Notes: generated by a model not told the origin, from the sequence alone. A DNA stretch of 5,481 nucleotides from DUOD01 sp050945235 (GCA_050945235.1 JBMNSO010000119.1:1-5481); one strand, 5' to 3'; positions 1-5,481 are shown, counted from the first letter of the stretch. Numbers and translations: made by a program.

Positions 1-73
1 ACTTTGTCCTTTTACTTAATGCTTACACTGTTTAGTTTTCAAGGTCCAATGCCCTGCCGGCTTTATTGCCGAC
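1..73 (-). other. Start of a probable rRNA operon leader (partial, cut by left edge)
   Basis: The stretch downstream of the promoter at 81-109 reads leftward like the leader RNA of a clostridial rRNA operon. It contains a CTTGAAAACT-type element (minus strand, 47 to 34) followed by AAACAGTG, a signature commonly found just before 16S or 23S genes in Bacilli and Clostridia. A short hairpin lies at its 5' end. No mature rRNA sequence is visible, so the gene is not annotated. Because the leader follows its own promoter and a protein gene, 16S rRNA is the expected next gene to the left; this is inference. An isolated 23S-type spacer is the alternative. Confidence 0.62.
34..47 (-). promoter_or_regulatory. 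boxA-like antitermination / rRNA leader element
   Basis: On the minus strand this reads GGACCTTGAAAACT. It resembles the CTTTGAAAACT element of firmicute rRNA leaders and 16S-23S spacers, where a boxA-like sequence recruits the Nus antitermination factors. The match is by eye and partial: the usual TCTTTG is CCTTG here. It is the main reason for calling the left edge an rRNA leader. Confidence 0.5.
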
Positions 74-74
74 A
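55..74 (-). repeat. Hairpin at the 5' end of the rRNA leader
   Basis: On the minus strand TGTCGGC (74-68) and GCCGGCA (61-55) can pair as seven base pairs, including one U-G wobble, around the loop AATAAA. It sits at or next to the expected transcription start. No U-run follows, so it is not an intrinsic terminator. It may protect the 5' end of the leader or be a processing structure; the role is unknown. Confidence 0.5.
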
Positions 75-80
75 TCCTCT

Positions 81-109
81 ATATTAACACATCCATTTCC
101 CTGTGTCAA
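81..109 (-). promoter_or_regulatory. Strong sigma-A promoter, probable rrn promoter
   Basis: A perfect -35 TTGACA (109-104) is followed by a 17-bp spacer and a -10 TAATAT (86-81) preceded by TGT, giving an extended -10. The 22 bases upstream of the -35 (132-111) contain a single G/C and are runs of A and T, as expected of an UP element bound by the RNA polymerase alpha subunit. Transcription would start near 75-73, possibly at the G at 73, leading into the rRNA-like leader. The -35, spacing, extended -10 and UP-like tract together are the usual make-up of rRNA promoters. The -10 hexamer itself matches consensus at only three positions, the most conserved ones. Confidence 0.72.
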
Positions 110-134
110 TATGTTTTTAATTTTTATAATTTAC

Positions 135-161
135 TCGAGCGCCTTGTTTTTCGGCGCTCAA
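135..161 (-). terminator. GC-rich hairpin after lysS, possible terminator with weak tail
   Basis: GAGCGCC and GGCGCTC (plus-strand positions 137-143 and 153-159) form a perfect 7-bp stem around a 9-base loop. In minus-strand RNA a further U-G and U-A pair extend it to 9 bp. It is the only GC-rich hairpin between lysS and the rrn promoter and so the best terminator candidate for greA-lysS. However, the tail on the minus strand is GAGTAAATTATAA, not a U-run, and the plus-strand tail is no better. Efficiency is doubtful; some lysS transcripts may read on into the rRNA operon. Confidence 0.38.
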
Positions 162-163
162 TT

Positions 164-193
164 AATATATCATATATTATGCATGTATTTCAA
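164..193 (-). promoter_or_regulatory. Weak candidate upstream (tandem) rrn promoter
   Basis: On the minus strand TTGAAA (193-188) is followed after 18 bp by TATATT (169-164). Tandem promoters ahead of rRNA operons are common in firmicutes, so this could be a P1 to the stronger P2 at 81-109. In DNA this rich in A and T such matches arise easily by chance, and a transcript from here would begin inside the hairpin at 135-161. Confidence 0.22.
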
Positions 194-324
194 CATTATA
201 ATCTGTTATTATTATTGGTTATTCAGCACTATTATATATATTTTTTATTTTTTCTTCGATTATCATGCCTATACATTACTTTAAAGAAATTATATTAAAA
301 TATTCAACAACCTTAAAAATAGTC

Positions 325-1806
325 CTATTCCTTAGGCTTCATTGTTGGGAACAATATAACGTCCCTAATGGAGTATGAGTCGGTAATCAGCATAACAAGC
401 CTATCAATACCTATACCCAGTCCGCCTGTCGGCGGCATACCGTACTCCAGGGCATTTATGTAATCATCATCCATCATATGGGCTTCTTCATCGCCGGCAT
501 TCCTTTGCTCTACCTGTTTGATAAACCTTTCCTTCTGATCAATTGGATCATTTAATTCTGAAAAGGCATTGGCCATCTCCCTACCCATTATAAAAAGCTC
601 AAATCTATAGGTCATCATGGGGTTATCCTCCATTTTTTTTGCCAGAGGAGAGACTTCAATAGGATAATCCATGATAAAAGTAGGTTGTATCAAATGGCTT
701 TCCACATATTCTTCAAAGATTGCGTTTAGGACCTGCCCCTTGGTAGCATTTTTATCTATATCTATATTTAATTTTTTAGCTGCGTCCCGAGCCTGTTCAT
801 CACTTTTTATATTGTTAAAATCTACATCTGCATATTTTTTAACGGCTTCCACCATGGTCATTCTAGTCCAAGGCGGGGTCAAATCAATCTCTTCACCTTG
901 GTAGTGAATCCTAGTAGTGCCTAATACCTGGTCCACAGATGTTGAGATCAATTGTTCCGTTAAATCCATCATATCCTTATAATCTGTATAAGCCTCATAA
1001 ATCTCAATAGAAGTAAATTCTGGGTTATGCTTAATTGACATGCCCTCGTTCCTAAAAACTCGGCCCAGCTCGTATACCTTTTCCAATCCACCTACTATTA
1101 ACCTTTTTAAATGTAACTCAGTCGCGATCCTAAGATACATATCCATATCCAAGGTATTATGATGGGTAATAAAGGGCCGGGCGGCAGCACCGCCTGCTAT
1201 GTTATGTAAAACAGGGGTTTCAACTTCCAAATACCCGCGGTCGTCCAAGAACTCTCTCATGGCTTTTATAAACCTGCTTCTGATTATAAAGGTTTTCTTC
1301 ACATCGGGATTGACGATTAGATCCAGGTACCTCTGCCTGTATCTAATATCCACATCCTTCAGTCCATGCCACTTTTCAGGCAATGGAAGCAAAGCCTTGC
1401 TAAGAAGTGTTACTGTTTGAGCCTTCACGGATATTTCACCTTTGTGTGTTCTGAAGACCTCTCCGGTAACGCCTATGATATCACCTATATCATACAGCTT
1501 AAATTCTTCATAGCTTTTTTCACCTATTTCATCCAAACGAATATATATCTGTATCTTACCATCCCTATCGGCAACATCGCAAAAACTTGCCTTGCCATGC
1601 CCCCTTCTGGACATAATCCTACCGGCCATGGAAACTGTTTTTCCCTCGAGCTTTTCAAAATCATCCTTAATAGCCTTGGAATAGTGGGTTCTCTCATACC
1701 TTTGAACAGAGAAGGGTTTTACACCCTTCTCCTCTAGCTTTTTAAGCTTTTCCAACCTTATCTTCTGTATTTCATTTATATCTTGTATTTCCTTTGTATC
1801 TATCAT
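325..1806 (-). CDS. lysS: Lysyl-tRNA synthetase, class II
   Basis: Cytoplasmic enzyme that joins lysine to tRNA-Lys using ATP. The 493-residue length matches bacterial LysRS. Residues ~1-50 are a charged N-terminal helix region; ~55-140 form the OB-fold anticodon-binding domain; the rest is the class II catalytic core. Motif 1 lies around 186-200 (FLDDRGYLEVETPVL), followed by the typical GGAAARPF at 205-212. Motif 2 runs from FRNEG (251-255) to HNPEFTSIE (260-268), and motif 3 is GGLGIGIDRLVML (461-473). ELND at 417-420 and the C-terminal RDVILFP are also typical. The start ATG has the ribosome-binding site AAAGGCAGG overlapping the greA stop codon, and only 16 bp separate the two genes, so they form one operon with likely coupled translation. 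No T-box leader was seen upstream; transcription should come from the greA promoter. No damaged motif was noticed. Confidence 0.97.
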   Translation of the reverse strand: MIDTKEIQDINEIQKIRLEKLKKLEEKGVKPFSVQRYERTHYSKAIKDDFEKLEGKTVSMAGRIMSRRGHGKASFCDVADRDGKIQIYIRLDEIGEKSYEEFKLYDIGDIIGVTGEVFRTHKGEISVKAQTVTLLSKALLPLPEKWHGLKDVDIRYRQRYLDLIVNPDVKKTFIIRSRFIKAMREFLDDRGYLEVETPVLHNIAGGAAARPFITHHNTLDMDMYLRIATELHLKRLIVGGLEKVYELGRVFRNEGMSIKHNPEFTSIEIYEAYTDYKDMMDLTEQLISTSVDQVLGTTRIHYQGEEIDLTPPWTRMTMVEAVKKYADVDFNNIKSDEQARDAAKKLNIDIDKNATKGQVLNAIFEEYVESHLIQPTFIMDYPIEVSPLAKKMEDNPMMTYRFELFIMGREMANAFSELNDPIDQKERFIKQVEQRNAGDEEAHMMDDDYINALEYGMPPTGGLGIGIDRLVMLITDSYSIRDVILFPTMKPKE

Positions 1807-1822
1807 GAACTAAACCTGCCTT

Positions 1823-2296
1823 TTACTTTTTTATATCTAAAATCTTCATTTTTATAATTCCGTCGGGGACTAAAACCTCTACCTCAGAATTCACCGTCTT
1901 GCCTATAAGGGCCCTGCCCACCGGTGACTCATTGGAAATCTTTGCTTTGGCGGGATCTGCTTCGGCCGACCCTACTATTGTATATTCCAGCTCCTCGTTC
2001 ATTTCCACATCTAGAACCTTTACTTTAGAACCAATACTTACAACATCGGTGGTTATATCTTCATCATCTATAACCCTAGCATTCTTTAACATCTTTTCGA
2101 GAGTAACGATCCTTCCTTCTATGAAAGCTTGTTCATTTTTTGCTTCATCATATTCGGAATTTTCGCTAAGATCTCCAAAGGCAATAGCTTGTTTTATCCT
2201 ATTTGCAATCTCTCTCCTTCTTACAGTTTTTAAATAATTCAACTCTTCTTCTAGCTTGGCTACTCCCTCCAGAGTCAGAATCACTTGTTTATTCAT
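1823..2296 (-). CDS. greA: Transcription elongation factor GreA
   Basis: GreA enters the secondary channel of backtracked RNA polymerase and stimulates cleavage of the nascent RNA, rescuing stalled complexes. From the ATG at 2296 the protein has 157 residues, the usual GreA size. Residues ~1-75 form the antiparallel coiled coil. Its tip is GDLSENSEYDEAK (41-53), whose acidic residues D42 and E45 correspond to the pair that holds the catalytic metal. The C-terminal FKBP-like domain includes the signature ISNESPVGRALIGK (120-133). This start is preferred because GGAGG (2311-2307) lies at normal distance. An in-frame GTG at 2329 would add 11 residues that include the ribosome-binding site, and GreA proteins normally begin like MNKQVILT. 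It is first in the operon with lysS and has its own promoter and long leader. Confidence 0.97.
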   Translation of the reverse strand: MNKQVILTLEGVAKLEEELNYLKTVRRREIANRIKQAIAFGDLSENSEYDEAKNEQAFIEGRIVTLEKMLKNARVIDDEDITTDVVSIGSKVKVLDVEMNEELEYTIVGSAEADPAKAKISNESPVGRALIGKTVNSEVEVLVPDGIIKMKILDIKK

Positions 2297-2363
2297 GCTA
2301 TTCTCTCCTCCATTATTTTTTGTATCCACGATGCTGCATGTTGATAATATATGCCTTACTTGT

Positions 2364-2405
2364 ACAATTATTCTTAATTGTTGCTGGAAAATTCAGTAGC
2401 AGCAA
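2364..2405 (-). repeat. Two adjacent small inverted repeats in the greA leader
   Basis: On the minus strand TTGCTG (2405-2400) pairs with CAGCAA (2386-2381) around a 13-base loop. Immediately after comes ACAATTA (2387 side, ending the previous stem) in a second perfect repeat, ACAATTA/TAATTGT (2381-2375 and 2370-2364), with an AGAA loop. The two share one base at 2381, so full stacking of both would compete at that position. Neither is followed by a U-run. Confidence 0.45.
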
Positions 2406-2436
2406 TGAAAAATAGTTTATCCCCCCTAATGATAAT

Positions 2437-2472
2437 AAGCACTGTAAAAAGACATGCCATAATACAGTGCTT
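2437..2472 (-). repeat. Perfect 10-bp inverted repeat in the greA leader
   Basis: AAGCACTGTA (2472-2463 on the minus strand) is repeated exactly as its complement TACAGTGCTT (2446-2437), separated by 16 bases. It starts about 20 nt after the predicted transcription start. It can form an RNA hairpin or act as a DNA site for a dimeric regulator just downstream of the promoter. No U-run follows on either strand, so it is not a normal terminator for the upstream gene or an attenuator by itself. Confidence 0.6.
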
Positions 2473-2499
2473 TAACCACGCTAGTTAAATATTGTTTTA

Positions 2500-2528
2500 A
2501 TTATAAAATAGGTACTAACCAATGTCAA
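2500..2528 (-). promoter_or_regulatory. Consensus sigma-A promoter for greA-lysS
   Basis: TTGACA (2528-2523) and TATAAT (2505-2500) on the minus strand are both perfect hexamers with the ideal 17-bp spacer. The -35 begins 14 bp after the stop codon of the upstream 335-residue gene, with no terminator between, so read-through from upstream may add to expression. Start expected near 2493. Such an exact match predicts strong, largely constitutive transcription by the housekeeping sigma factor. Confidence 0.88.
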
Positions 2529-2542
2529 GCTTAGAATTCCAT

Positions 2543-3550
2543 CTATATAACTGCAGCCAATGCCCGATAGACTCCCGTATAAGCCAGGATTCTATCATTT
2601 ACCTGCAAAGCTCTTACATCAATGCTGTTCTTATTGATGATTCGGATAAGCCTTATTGTATGTTCCCATTGTATTTCCTTTGCTTCGTAAATCATCCTGA
2701 AATCTTTATCGCTAAAGAGTACACACTCCCATACCAGGTCTTCTAGCCCTACAAAATCCTTATTTATTCCCGTGGATATATTAGGAGGCATTTTAAGAAA
2801 TAAATCATTAATCCAAAGACCCTTGAAATCGCTACTTTGATACGTTTTCCCTGACAGGTTTATTATAATCTTTGTTTGATCAAATCCCTGGAGATATTGT
2901 TTTTCAAGGATTTGATCCAAAATAATTATTTTACATTTGTTTATAATGCTTTCAATGTTTTGTGTAATATGCACCACCAAGCCAAACTGCTTAAATAATT
3001 CACTATAAAGGCCTTGAACTTGAGACCCATTTGATTCAAAACTGGTTACATAATTGGAGTACCTTGCCAGTATATGTAGTATATCCCTCTTTAGAGTTTT
3101 ATTGTGGCATATTATTCCTATCTCCTGGGTGATAAAACCCTTGCCGCATTTATCTATAATCTTGATAAGATACAACAGCATAATTATTTCTTTAATAAAC
3201 GAATAGGTCAATACCTGCCTACCATTCTTCTTTAGTATCTCAGCTGTTTCTCTTCTGAGCTCATTTTTTATTTTAGCCAGATGTATTATCCTTATATCCA
3301 ACCTGTCCAATATCTTTTCCAATGCATCCACCGACTTAATCATTTTATAAGAGGCTGTCCTGTGTTCAACAAATGATGGGATGGATATTATCCACCCCAT
3401 GTTATCTAAAGAATATATTGCCCTTGGCCCCAATAACTTCTTTATGCGCTCCACCATACCCGGAGGCAGGTATTTAAAGCATTTGTAATAAGGCATATAG
3501 CCATCGGGCAAAAAATCTATCACCACTCCAAATCTGTCTATGGACAACAC
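2543..3550 (-). CDS. Uncharacterised 335-residue protein, partner of the upstream gene
   Basis: I do not recognise this protein and assign no function. It is soluble-looking, with no signal peptide; the hydrophobic stretch at ~119-132 (IKEIIMLLYLIKII) is short and more like a buried helix than a membrane segment. It is rich in isoleucine (49 of 335). Residues ~80-130 look helical and charged. Residues ~143-232 alternate short hydrophobic strands (GIICHN, YVTSFES, LVVHIT, KIIILDQ, KIIINLSG) with helices, in a Rossmann-like rhythm but without a GxGxxG nucleotide loop. Cysteines at 24, 135, 148, 206 and 276 do not form a clear metal site. It begins 9 bp after the 303-residue gene and has no promoter of its own that I can see, which suggests co-expression. 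The start is uncertain: the GTG at 3550 overlaps the ribosome-binding site. Loss of function by a start mutation cannot be excluded, although the frame is fully open. Confidence 0.8.
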   Translation of the reverse strand: MLSIDRFGVVIDFLPDGYMPYYKCFKYLPPGMVERIKKLLGPRAIYSLDNMGWIISIPSFVEHRTASYKMIKSVDALEKILDRLDIRIIHLAKIKNELRRETAEILKKNGRQVLTYSFIKEIIMLLYLIKIIDKCGKGFITQEIGIICHNKTLKRDILHILARYSNYVTSFESNGSQVQGLYSELFKQFGLVVHITQNIESIINKCKIIILDQILEKQYLQGFDQTKIIINLSGKTYQSSDFKGLWINDLFLKMPPNISTGINKDFVGLEDLVWECVLFSDKDFRMIYEAKEIQWEHTIRLIRIINKNSIDVRALQVNDRILAYTGVYRALAAVI

Positions 3551-3557
3551 CCCCTTT
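3539..3557 (-). promoter_or_regulatory. Unusual ribosome-binding site and start region of the 335-residue gene
   Basis: The minus strand reads AAAGGGGGTGTTGTCCATA. AAAGGGGGTG differs from the ideal AAAGGAGGTG by one base, yet the first in-frame start codon, GTG (3550-3548), is part of it, and the following TTG (3547-3545) is only two bases past the G-run. The codon at the best distance, about 8 nt after the G-run, is ATA (3541-3539), which would be ATG with one base change. The next in-frame GTG codons (residues 9 and 10) are too far. So the start may be GTG, TTG or a rare ATA. Confidence 0.5.
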
Positions 3558-3559
3558 GA

Positions 3560-4471
3560 TTATTGAAGGTATTCCACCCTGTAACCAAACCCTGCTTTTT
3601 TAAGCAGTCGATCGTAGTGCTGTTGGGTCACCTGGTGGGGCATTATTCCTAAAAGGCTGATGAGTATTGCCTCGATTACATTGGTGCCAAAGGACCTTCC
3701 CTTTATATTGGGCGTTGATGTTATTAACATCCTAACTCCCCGTTCTTTAAGGGTTTGGACATCATCCAATGTTACCGTATTGGTTATAATAGTTTTTCCA
3801 TTAAGTTCCTTGGGCATATGTTTCTTTATATACAAGTAGTCCCCCGCTATGATATCAGCATTATGATAATATTTATGAATAATGCTCTTATTTTCTTCCT
3901 GATCCTGGTGCCTGCCGGTTGGGTAAAGCATTTCAAAGGGCAACCTGGATACAATAGGCATAAATACCGACGCCAGATTCTTTATTCCCTTCATGGTCTT
4001 CACCGGGAGTGGTATACCCAGAGCAAACATGACATCTCCGTAGATAACCTCGGCGCCTAGTTCCTCAAGGGCCTCTGCCATGCCGTATCTGTCCATTGCA
4101 CAAACCAGCAGTACCTTGCTATTTTTTATATCTATGCCGCAATTATTACAGGCATAATATACAACCTTCTTTTCCATTAAATTTTTTAATCCTGAACCAT
4201 CCACCATGGGAGTCTTGGTGGCAGCCTTATATATTGGAAGAGCAGCCTTGATCAAATATTTCTTTTTACTACTGCTATATACATATAGGTCAATACCACC
4301 CATACCAAAGGCATCTATTTTACCGTCCAAACTCTTAACTATCTCTATGGCTTTGTTTATATCACCGTCGGTACCTATACGTTCTACCAGTATTTTTTGC
4401 CCCAGTACCTCTATCTCGACGCTATGGTCCCTTGCAGATGACCCGATGCTAACACTTACTACCCTCTTCAT
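3560..4471 (-). CDS. Conserved protein of the 'quinate 5-dehydrogenase'-labelled family, function unknown
   Basis: A 303-residue cytoplasmic protein starting at ATG with an excellent AGGAGGAA site (4482-4475). From memory, clostridial relatives are often named quinate 5-dehydrogenase, but I see neither the catalytic Lys/Asp motifs of the AroE shikimate/quinate dehydrogenase family nor its GxGGxx loop. Visible blocks: MKRVVSVSIGSS (1-12), FGMGGIDLY (55-63), VDGSGLKN (90-97), CNNC (108-111), a Rossmann-like beta-alpha-beta at ~119-146 in which CAMDRYGMAEAL replaces the usual glycine loop, YPTGRHQ (183-189), and TSTPNIKGRSFGTNVIEA (251-268). The glycine-rich GMGGID and GRSFGTN blocks look like ligand- or phosphate-binding loops; this is inference. 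No signal peptide or membrane helix. It lies after dusB with no clear terminator between and 9 bp before the 335-residue gene, with which it probably forms a unit. That the gene is real is nearly certain; the named activity is not supported. Confidence 0.9.
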   Translation of the reverse strand: MKRVVSVSIGSSARDHSVEIEVLGQKILVERIGTDGDINKAIEIVKSLDGKIDAFGMGGIDLYVYSSSKKKYLIKAALPIYKAATKTPMVDGSGLKNLMEKKVVYYACNNCGIDIKNSKVLLVCAMDRYGMAEALEELGAEVIYGDVMFALGIPLPVKTMKGIKNLASVFMPIVSRLPFEMLYPTGRHQDQEENKSIIHKYYHNADIIAGDYLYIKKHMPKELNGKTIITNTVTLDDVQTLKERGVRMLITSTPNIKGRSFGTNVIEAILISLLGIMPHQVTQQHYDRLLKKAGFGYRVEYLQ

Positions 4472-4661
4472 CTATTCCTCCTAAAATATATTAATTGGAT
4501 ACCTGATTTATTACTCGATCCTAAATTTCTAGCCCATAATCAGCTATTTCTGTCACAAAGGATCATAAGTATACCCCAAACCTTGCATGGGTAATAAGCT
4601 TGTTTATACTTAGTTTTCCATCGAGTCTATTCTATACATTTTTAAAATATATATACATGAC
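4472..4661 (-). other. Gap between dusB and the 303-residue gene, no clear promoter or terminator
   Basis: This 190-bp AT-rich gap has no GC-rich hairpin with a U-run after dusB, so dusB transcripts may continue leftward. The best promoter-like match is weak: a -10 TATACT (4573-4568) with TTATTA (4597-4592) 18 bp upstream. A GTGACA at 4556-4551 lacks a matching -10. ATGTATA occurs twice just after the dusB stop (4658-4652 and 4639-4633), probably by chance in A/T-rich DNA. The ribosome-binding site of the next gene occupies 4482-4475. Confidence 0.35.
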
Positions 4662-5481
4662 CTAGCAATGAATACTGGATGAAACAAGGGCTAAATATTG
4701 TCTGTATTCTTCAATCAAACCCTCCATTTCCCTTTTATTTGAAACCAGATTAACCTTGTTTCTCATCCCGGCAGCTTTAGGCAATCCCTTTATATACCAA
4801 GCAACATGCTTGCGCATTTCCATCACTGCCACACCTTCACCCTTAAAGGCACAGGCAAGGTTGAGATGCTCTTTGCACGTATCAAGGATTGTGTTATAAT
4901 CGGGCTTGCCTTTTAACCTTCCCGTTTTTTGGTATTCTAGTATACTGTTGAAGATCCATGGGTTGCCCTGGGCCCCCCGGGCTATCATAATACCATGACA
5001 ACCGGTATACTCTGTCATAGCCTTGGCATCCTCGGGTGTGAATATATCTCCATTTCCTATGACGGGAATAGTCAGACTGCGGACCACTTGTCTTATAATA
5101 TCCCAATCGGCCTTGCCGGAATAAAACTGGTCGGCAGTACGGCCATGAACCGTTACGGCGCTGGCGCCTTCCTGTTCAGCGATCAATGCAATTTCCACCG
5201 CATTTATATTGTCCCTATCCCAACCCTTCCTCATCTTCACGGTAACAGGTTTGCCAGCTTCCCGTACCACTCGGCATATTATCTCCTTTACAAGCTTGGG
5301 CTTTAACATTAATGAACATCCTTCACCATTTTTAACGATCTTTGGTGCAGGACATCCCATATTAATATCAATAAGGGCAGCTTCACTGTCCCTCAATCTA
5401 GCGGCGATTTCTGCCATAATACCCGGGTCAGAACCAAATATCTGTATTCCCACCGGTTTTTCTTCAGAATGGATCTCAAGT
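4662..5481 (-). CDS. dusB: tRNA-dihydrouridine synthase DusB (5' end outside window)
   Basis: FMN-dependent enzyme that reduces selected uridines of tRNA to dihydrouridine with NADPH. The frame is open to the right edge. The first complete codon is Leu (5480-5478), so 272 residues are seen and roughly 50 N-terminal ones are missing against a family length of about 320. An in-frame GTG at 5453 is not the start: it falls within the conserved EEKPVGIQIFGSDP. Counting from the first visible residue, DINMGCPAPK holds the expected catalytic Cys at 43 (codon 5354-5352). TVKMRKGW (80-87), VHGRT (111-115), GNGDI (142-146) and ARGAQGNPWIF (167-177) line the TIM-barrel FMN site. The C-terminal ~80 residues, including MRKHVAWYIKGLP, are the helical tRNA-binding domain. 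Motifs favour DusB over DusA or DusC. No key residue is missing in the part seen. Confidence 0.95.
   Translation of the reverse strand, partial: LEIHSEEKPVGIQIFGSDPGIMAEIAARLRDSEAALIDINMGCPAPKIVKNGEGCSLMLKPKLVKEIICRVVREAGKPVTVKMRKGWDRDNINAVEIALIAEQEGASAVTVHGRTADQFYSGKADWDIIRQVVRSLTIPVIGNGDIFTPEDAKAMTEYTGCHGIMIARGAQGNPWIFNSILEYQKTGRLKGKPDYNTILDTCKEHLNLACAFKGEGVAVMEMRKHVAWYIKGLPKAAGMRNKVNLVSNKREMEGLIEEYRQYLALVSSSIHC

Larger units (their letters stand above)
110..324. other. Very AT-rich lysS-rrn intergenic spacer, no gene
   Basis: About 215 bp of almost pure A/T separate the lysS stop codon from the rRNA-type promoter. Apart from the GC-rich hairpin at 135-161 and weak promoter-like hexamers (such as TATAAT at 294-289 without a good -35), I see no gene. 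Open frames here encode low-complexity Ile/Tyr/Phe-rich strings without ribosome-binding sites and are judged spurious. The composition suits UP-element and DNA-bending functions upstream of a highly expressed rRNA operon. Confidence 0.6.
2297..2493 (-). promoter_or_regulatory. Long, hairpin-rich 5' leader of greA-lysS
   Basis: From the predicted start near 2493 the untranslated leader is about 195 nt, long for a housekeeping operon. It holds, in order, a perfect 10-bp hairpin, a small TTATC/GATAA stem whose loop contains a run of G, a TTGCTG/CAGCAA stem, an ACAATTA/TAATTGT stem, and then the greA ribosome-binding site. I recognise no known riboswitch, T-box or ribosomal-protein leader in it. 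Regulation by structure, protein binding or RNA decay is possible but is inference; AT-rich leaders form small stems by chance. Confidence 0.4.

Noticed and set aside
66..284. A 72-codon open frame on the plus strand in the lysS-rrn spacer
   Set aside because: It is low-complexity Ile/Tyr/Phe-rich, lacks a ribosome-binding site, and covers the rrn promoter and hairpin read from the other strand.
1807..2329. T-box or lysine riboswitch controlling lysS
   Set aside because: Only 16 bp separate greA and lysS, and the greA leader lacks the conserved T-box GGTGG-type sequence and any lysine-riboswitch core that I can recognise.
2297..2329. Longer GreA starting at GTG 2329
   Set aside because: The extra 11 residues are encoded by DNA containing the strong GGAGG site, and the 157-residue form begins at the family's usual N-terminus.
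2315..2407. A possible leader peptide of about 30 codons from TTG in the greA leader, ending just before greA
   Set aside because: The G-run that could serve as its ribosome-binding site is about 15 nt from the TTG, too far, and its codons show no regulatory run such as repeated Lys. Chance open frame is more likely.
2527..2556. HindIII, EcoRI and PstI recognition sites (AAGCTT, GAATTC, CTGCAG) within 30 bp, like a cloning polylinker
   Set aside because: The PstI site lies inside the last codons of the 335-residue gene, the HindIII site overlaps the natural greA -35 box, and the flanking DNA is continuous native sequence with no vector sequence. Judged coincidence.
4633..4658. Repeated ATGTATA and ATTTT/AAAAT pairing after dusB as a terminator
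   Set aside because: The possible stem is only A/T pairs and short, so it would be too weak for intrinsic termination.
4894..5306. Open frames in other frames across dusB on both strands
   Set aside because: They lie wholly within the conserved dusB coding region and have no supporting start signals or recognisable protein features.

Overview
The window looks like chromosomal DNA from a low-GC Gram-positive bacterium of the class Clostridia. The signs are AT-rich DNA, strong GGAGG ribosome-binding sites, Ile codons often ATA, sigma-A type promoters, a clostridial rRNA-leader motif and firmicute-type lysS, greA and dusB. I cannot name the genus. All genes lie on the minus strand, so the window is read right to left.

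In transcription order it holds: (1) the 3' part of dusB, a tRNA-dihydrouridine synthase that runs off the right edge; (2) a 190-bp gap with no convincing promoter or terminator; (3) a 303-residue protein of a family often labelled 'quinate 5-dehydrogenase', although I see no support for that enzyme activity; (4) 9 bp further on, a 335-residue isoleucine-rich protein I do not recognise, with an odd translation start; (5) a perfect consensus promoter (TTGACA, 17 bp, TATAAT) and a leader of about 195 nt with several inverted repeats; (6) greA, the transcript-cleavage factor; (7) 16 bp further on, lysS, lysyl-tRNA synthetase; (8) a very AT-rich spacer of 324 bp. This spacer holds a GC-rich hairpin, a strong rRNA-type promoter with an A/T-rich upstream element, and at the left edge the start of what looks like an rRNA operon leader. 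The rRNA genes themselves lie outside the window.

The theme is housekeeping for transcription and translation: tRNA modification, rescue of stalled RNA polymerase, tRNA charging and rRNA synthesis. greA and lysS form a clear two-gene operon. The pair of uncharacterised genes between dusB and greA is the only part whose job is open. Their tight spacing suggests they are translated together and may act together. No mobile element, CRISPR array, tRNA gene or phage signal was seen.
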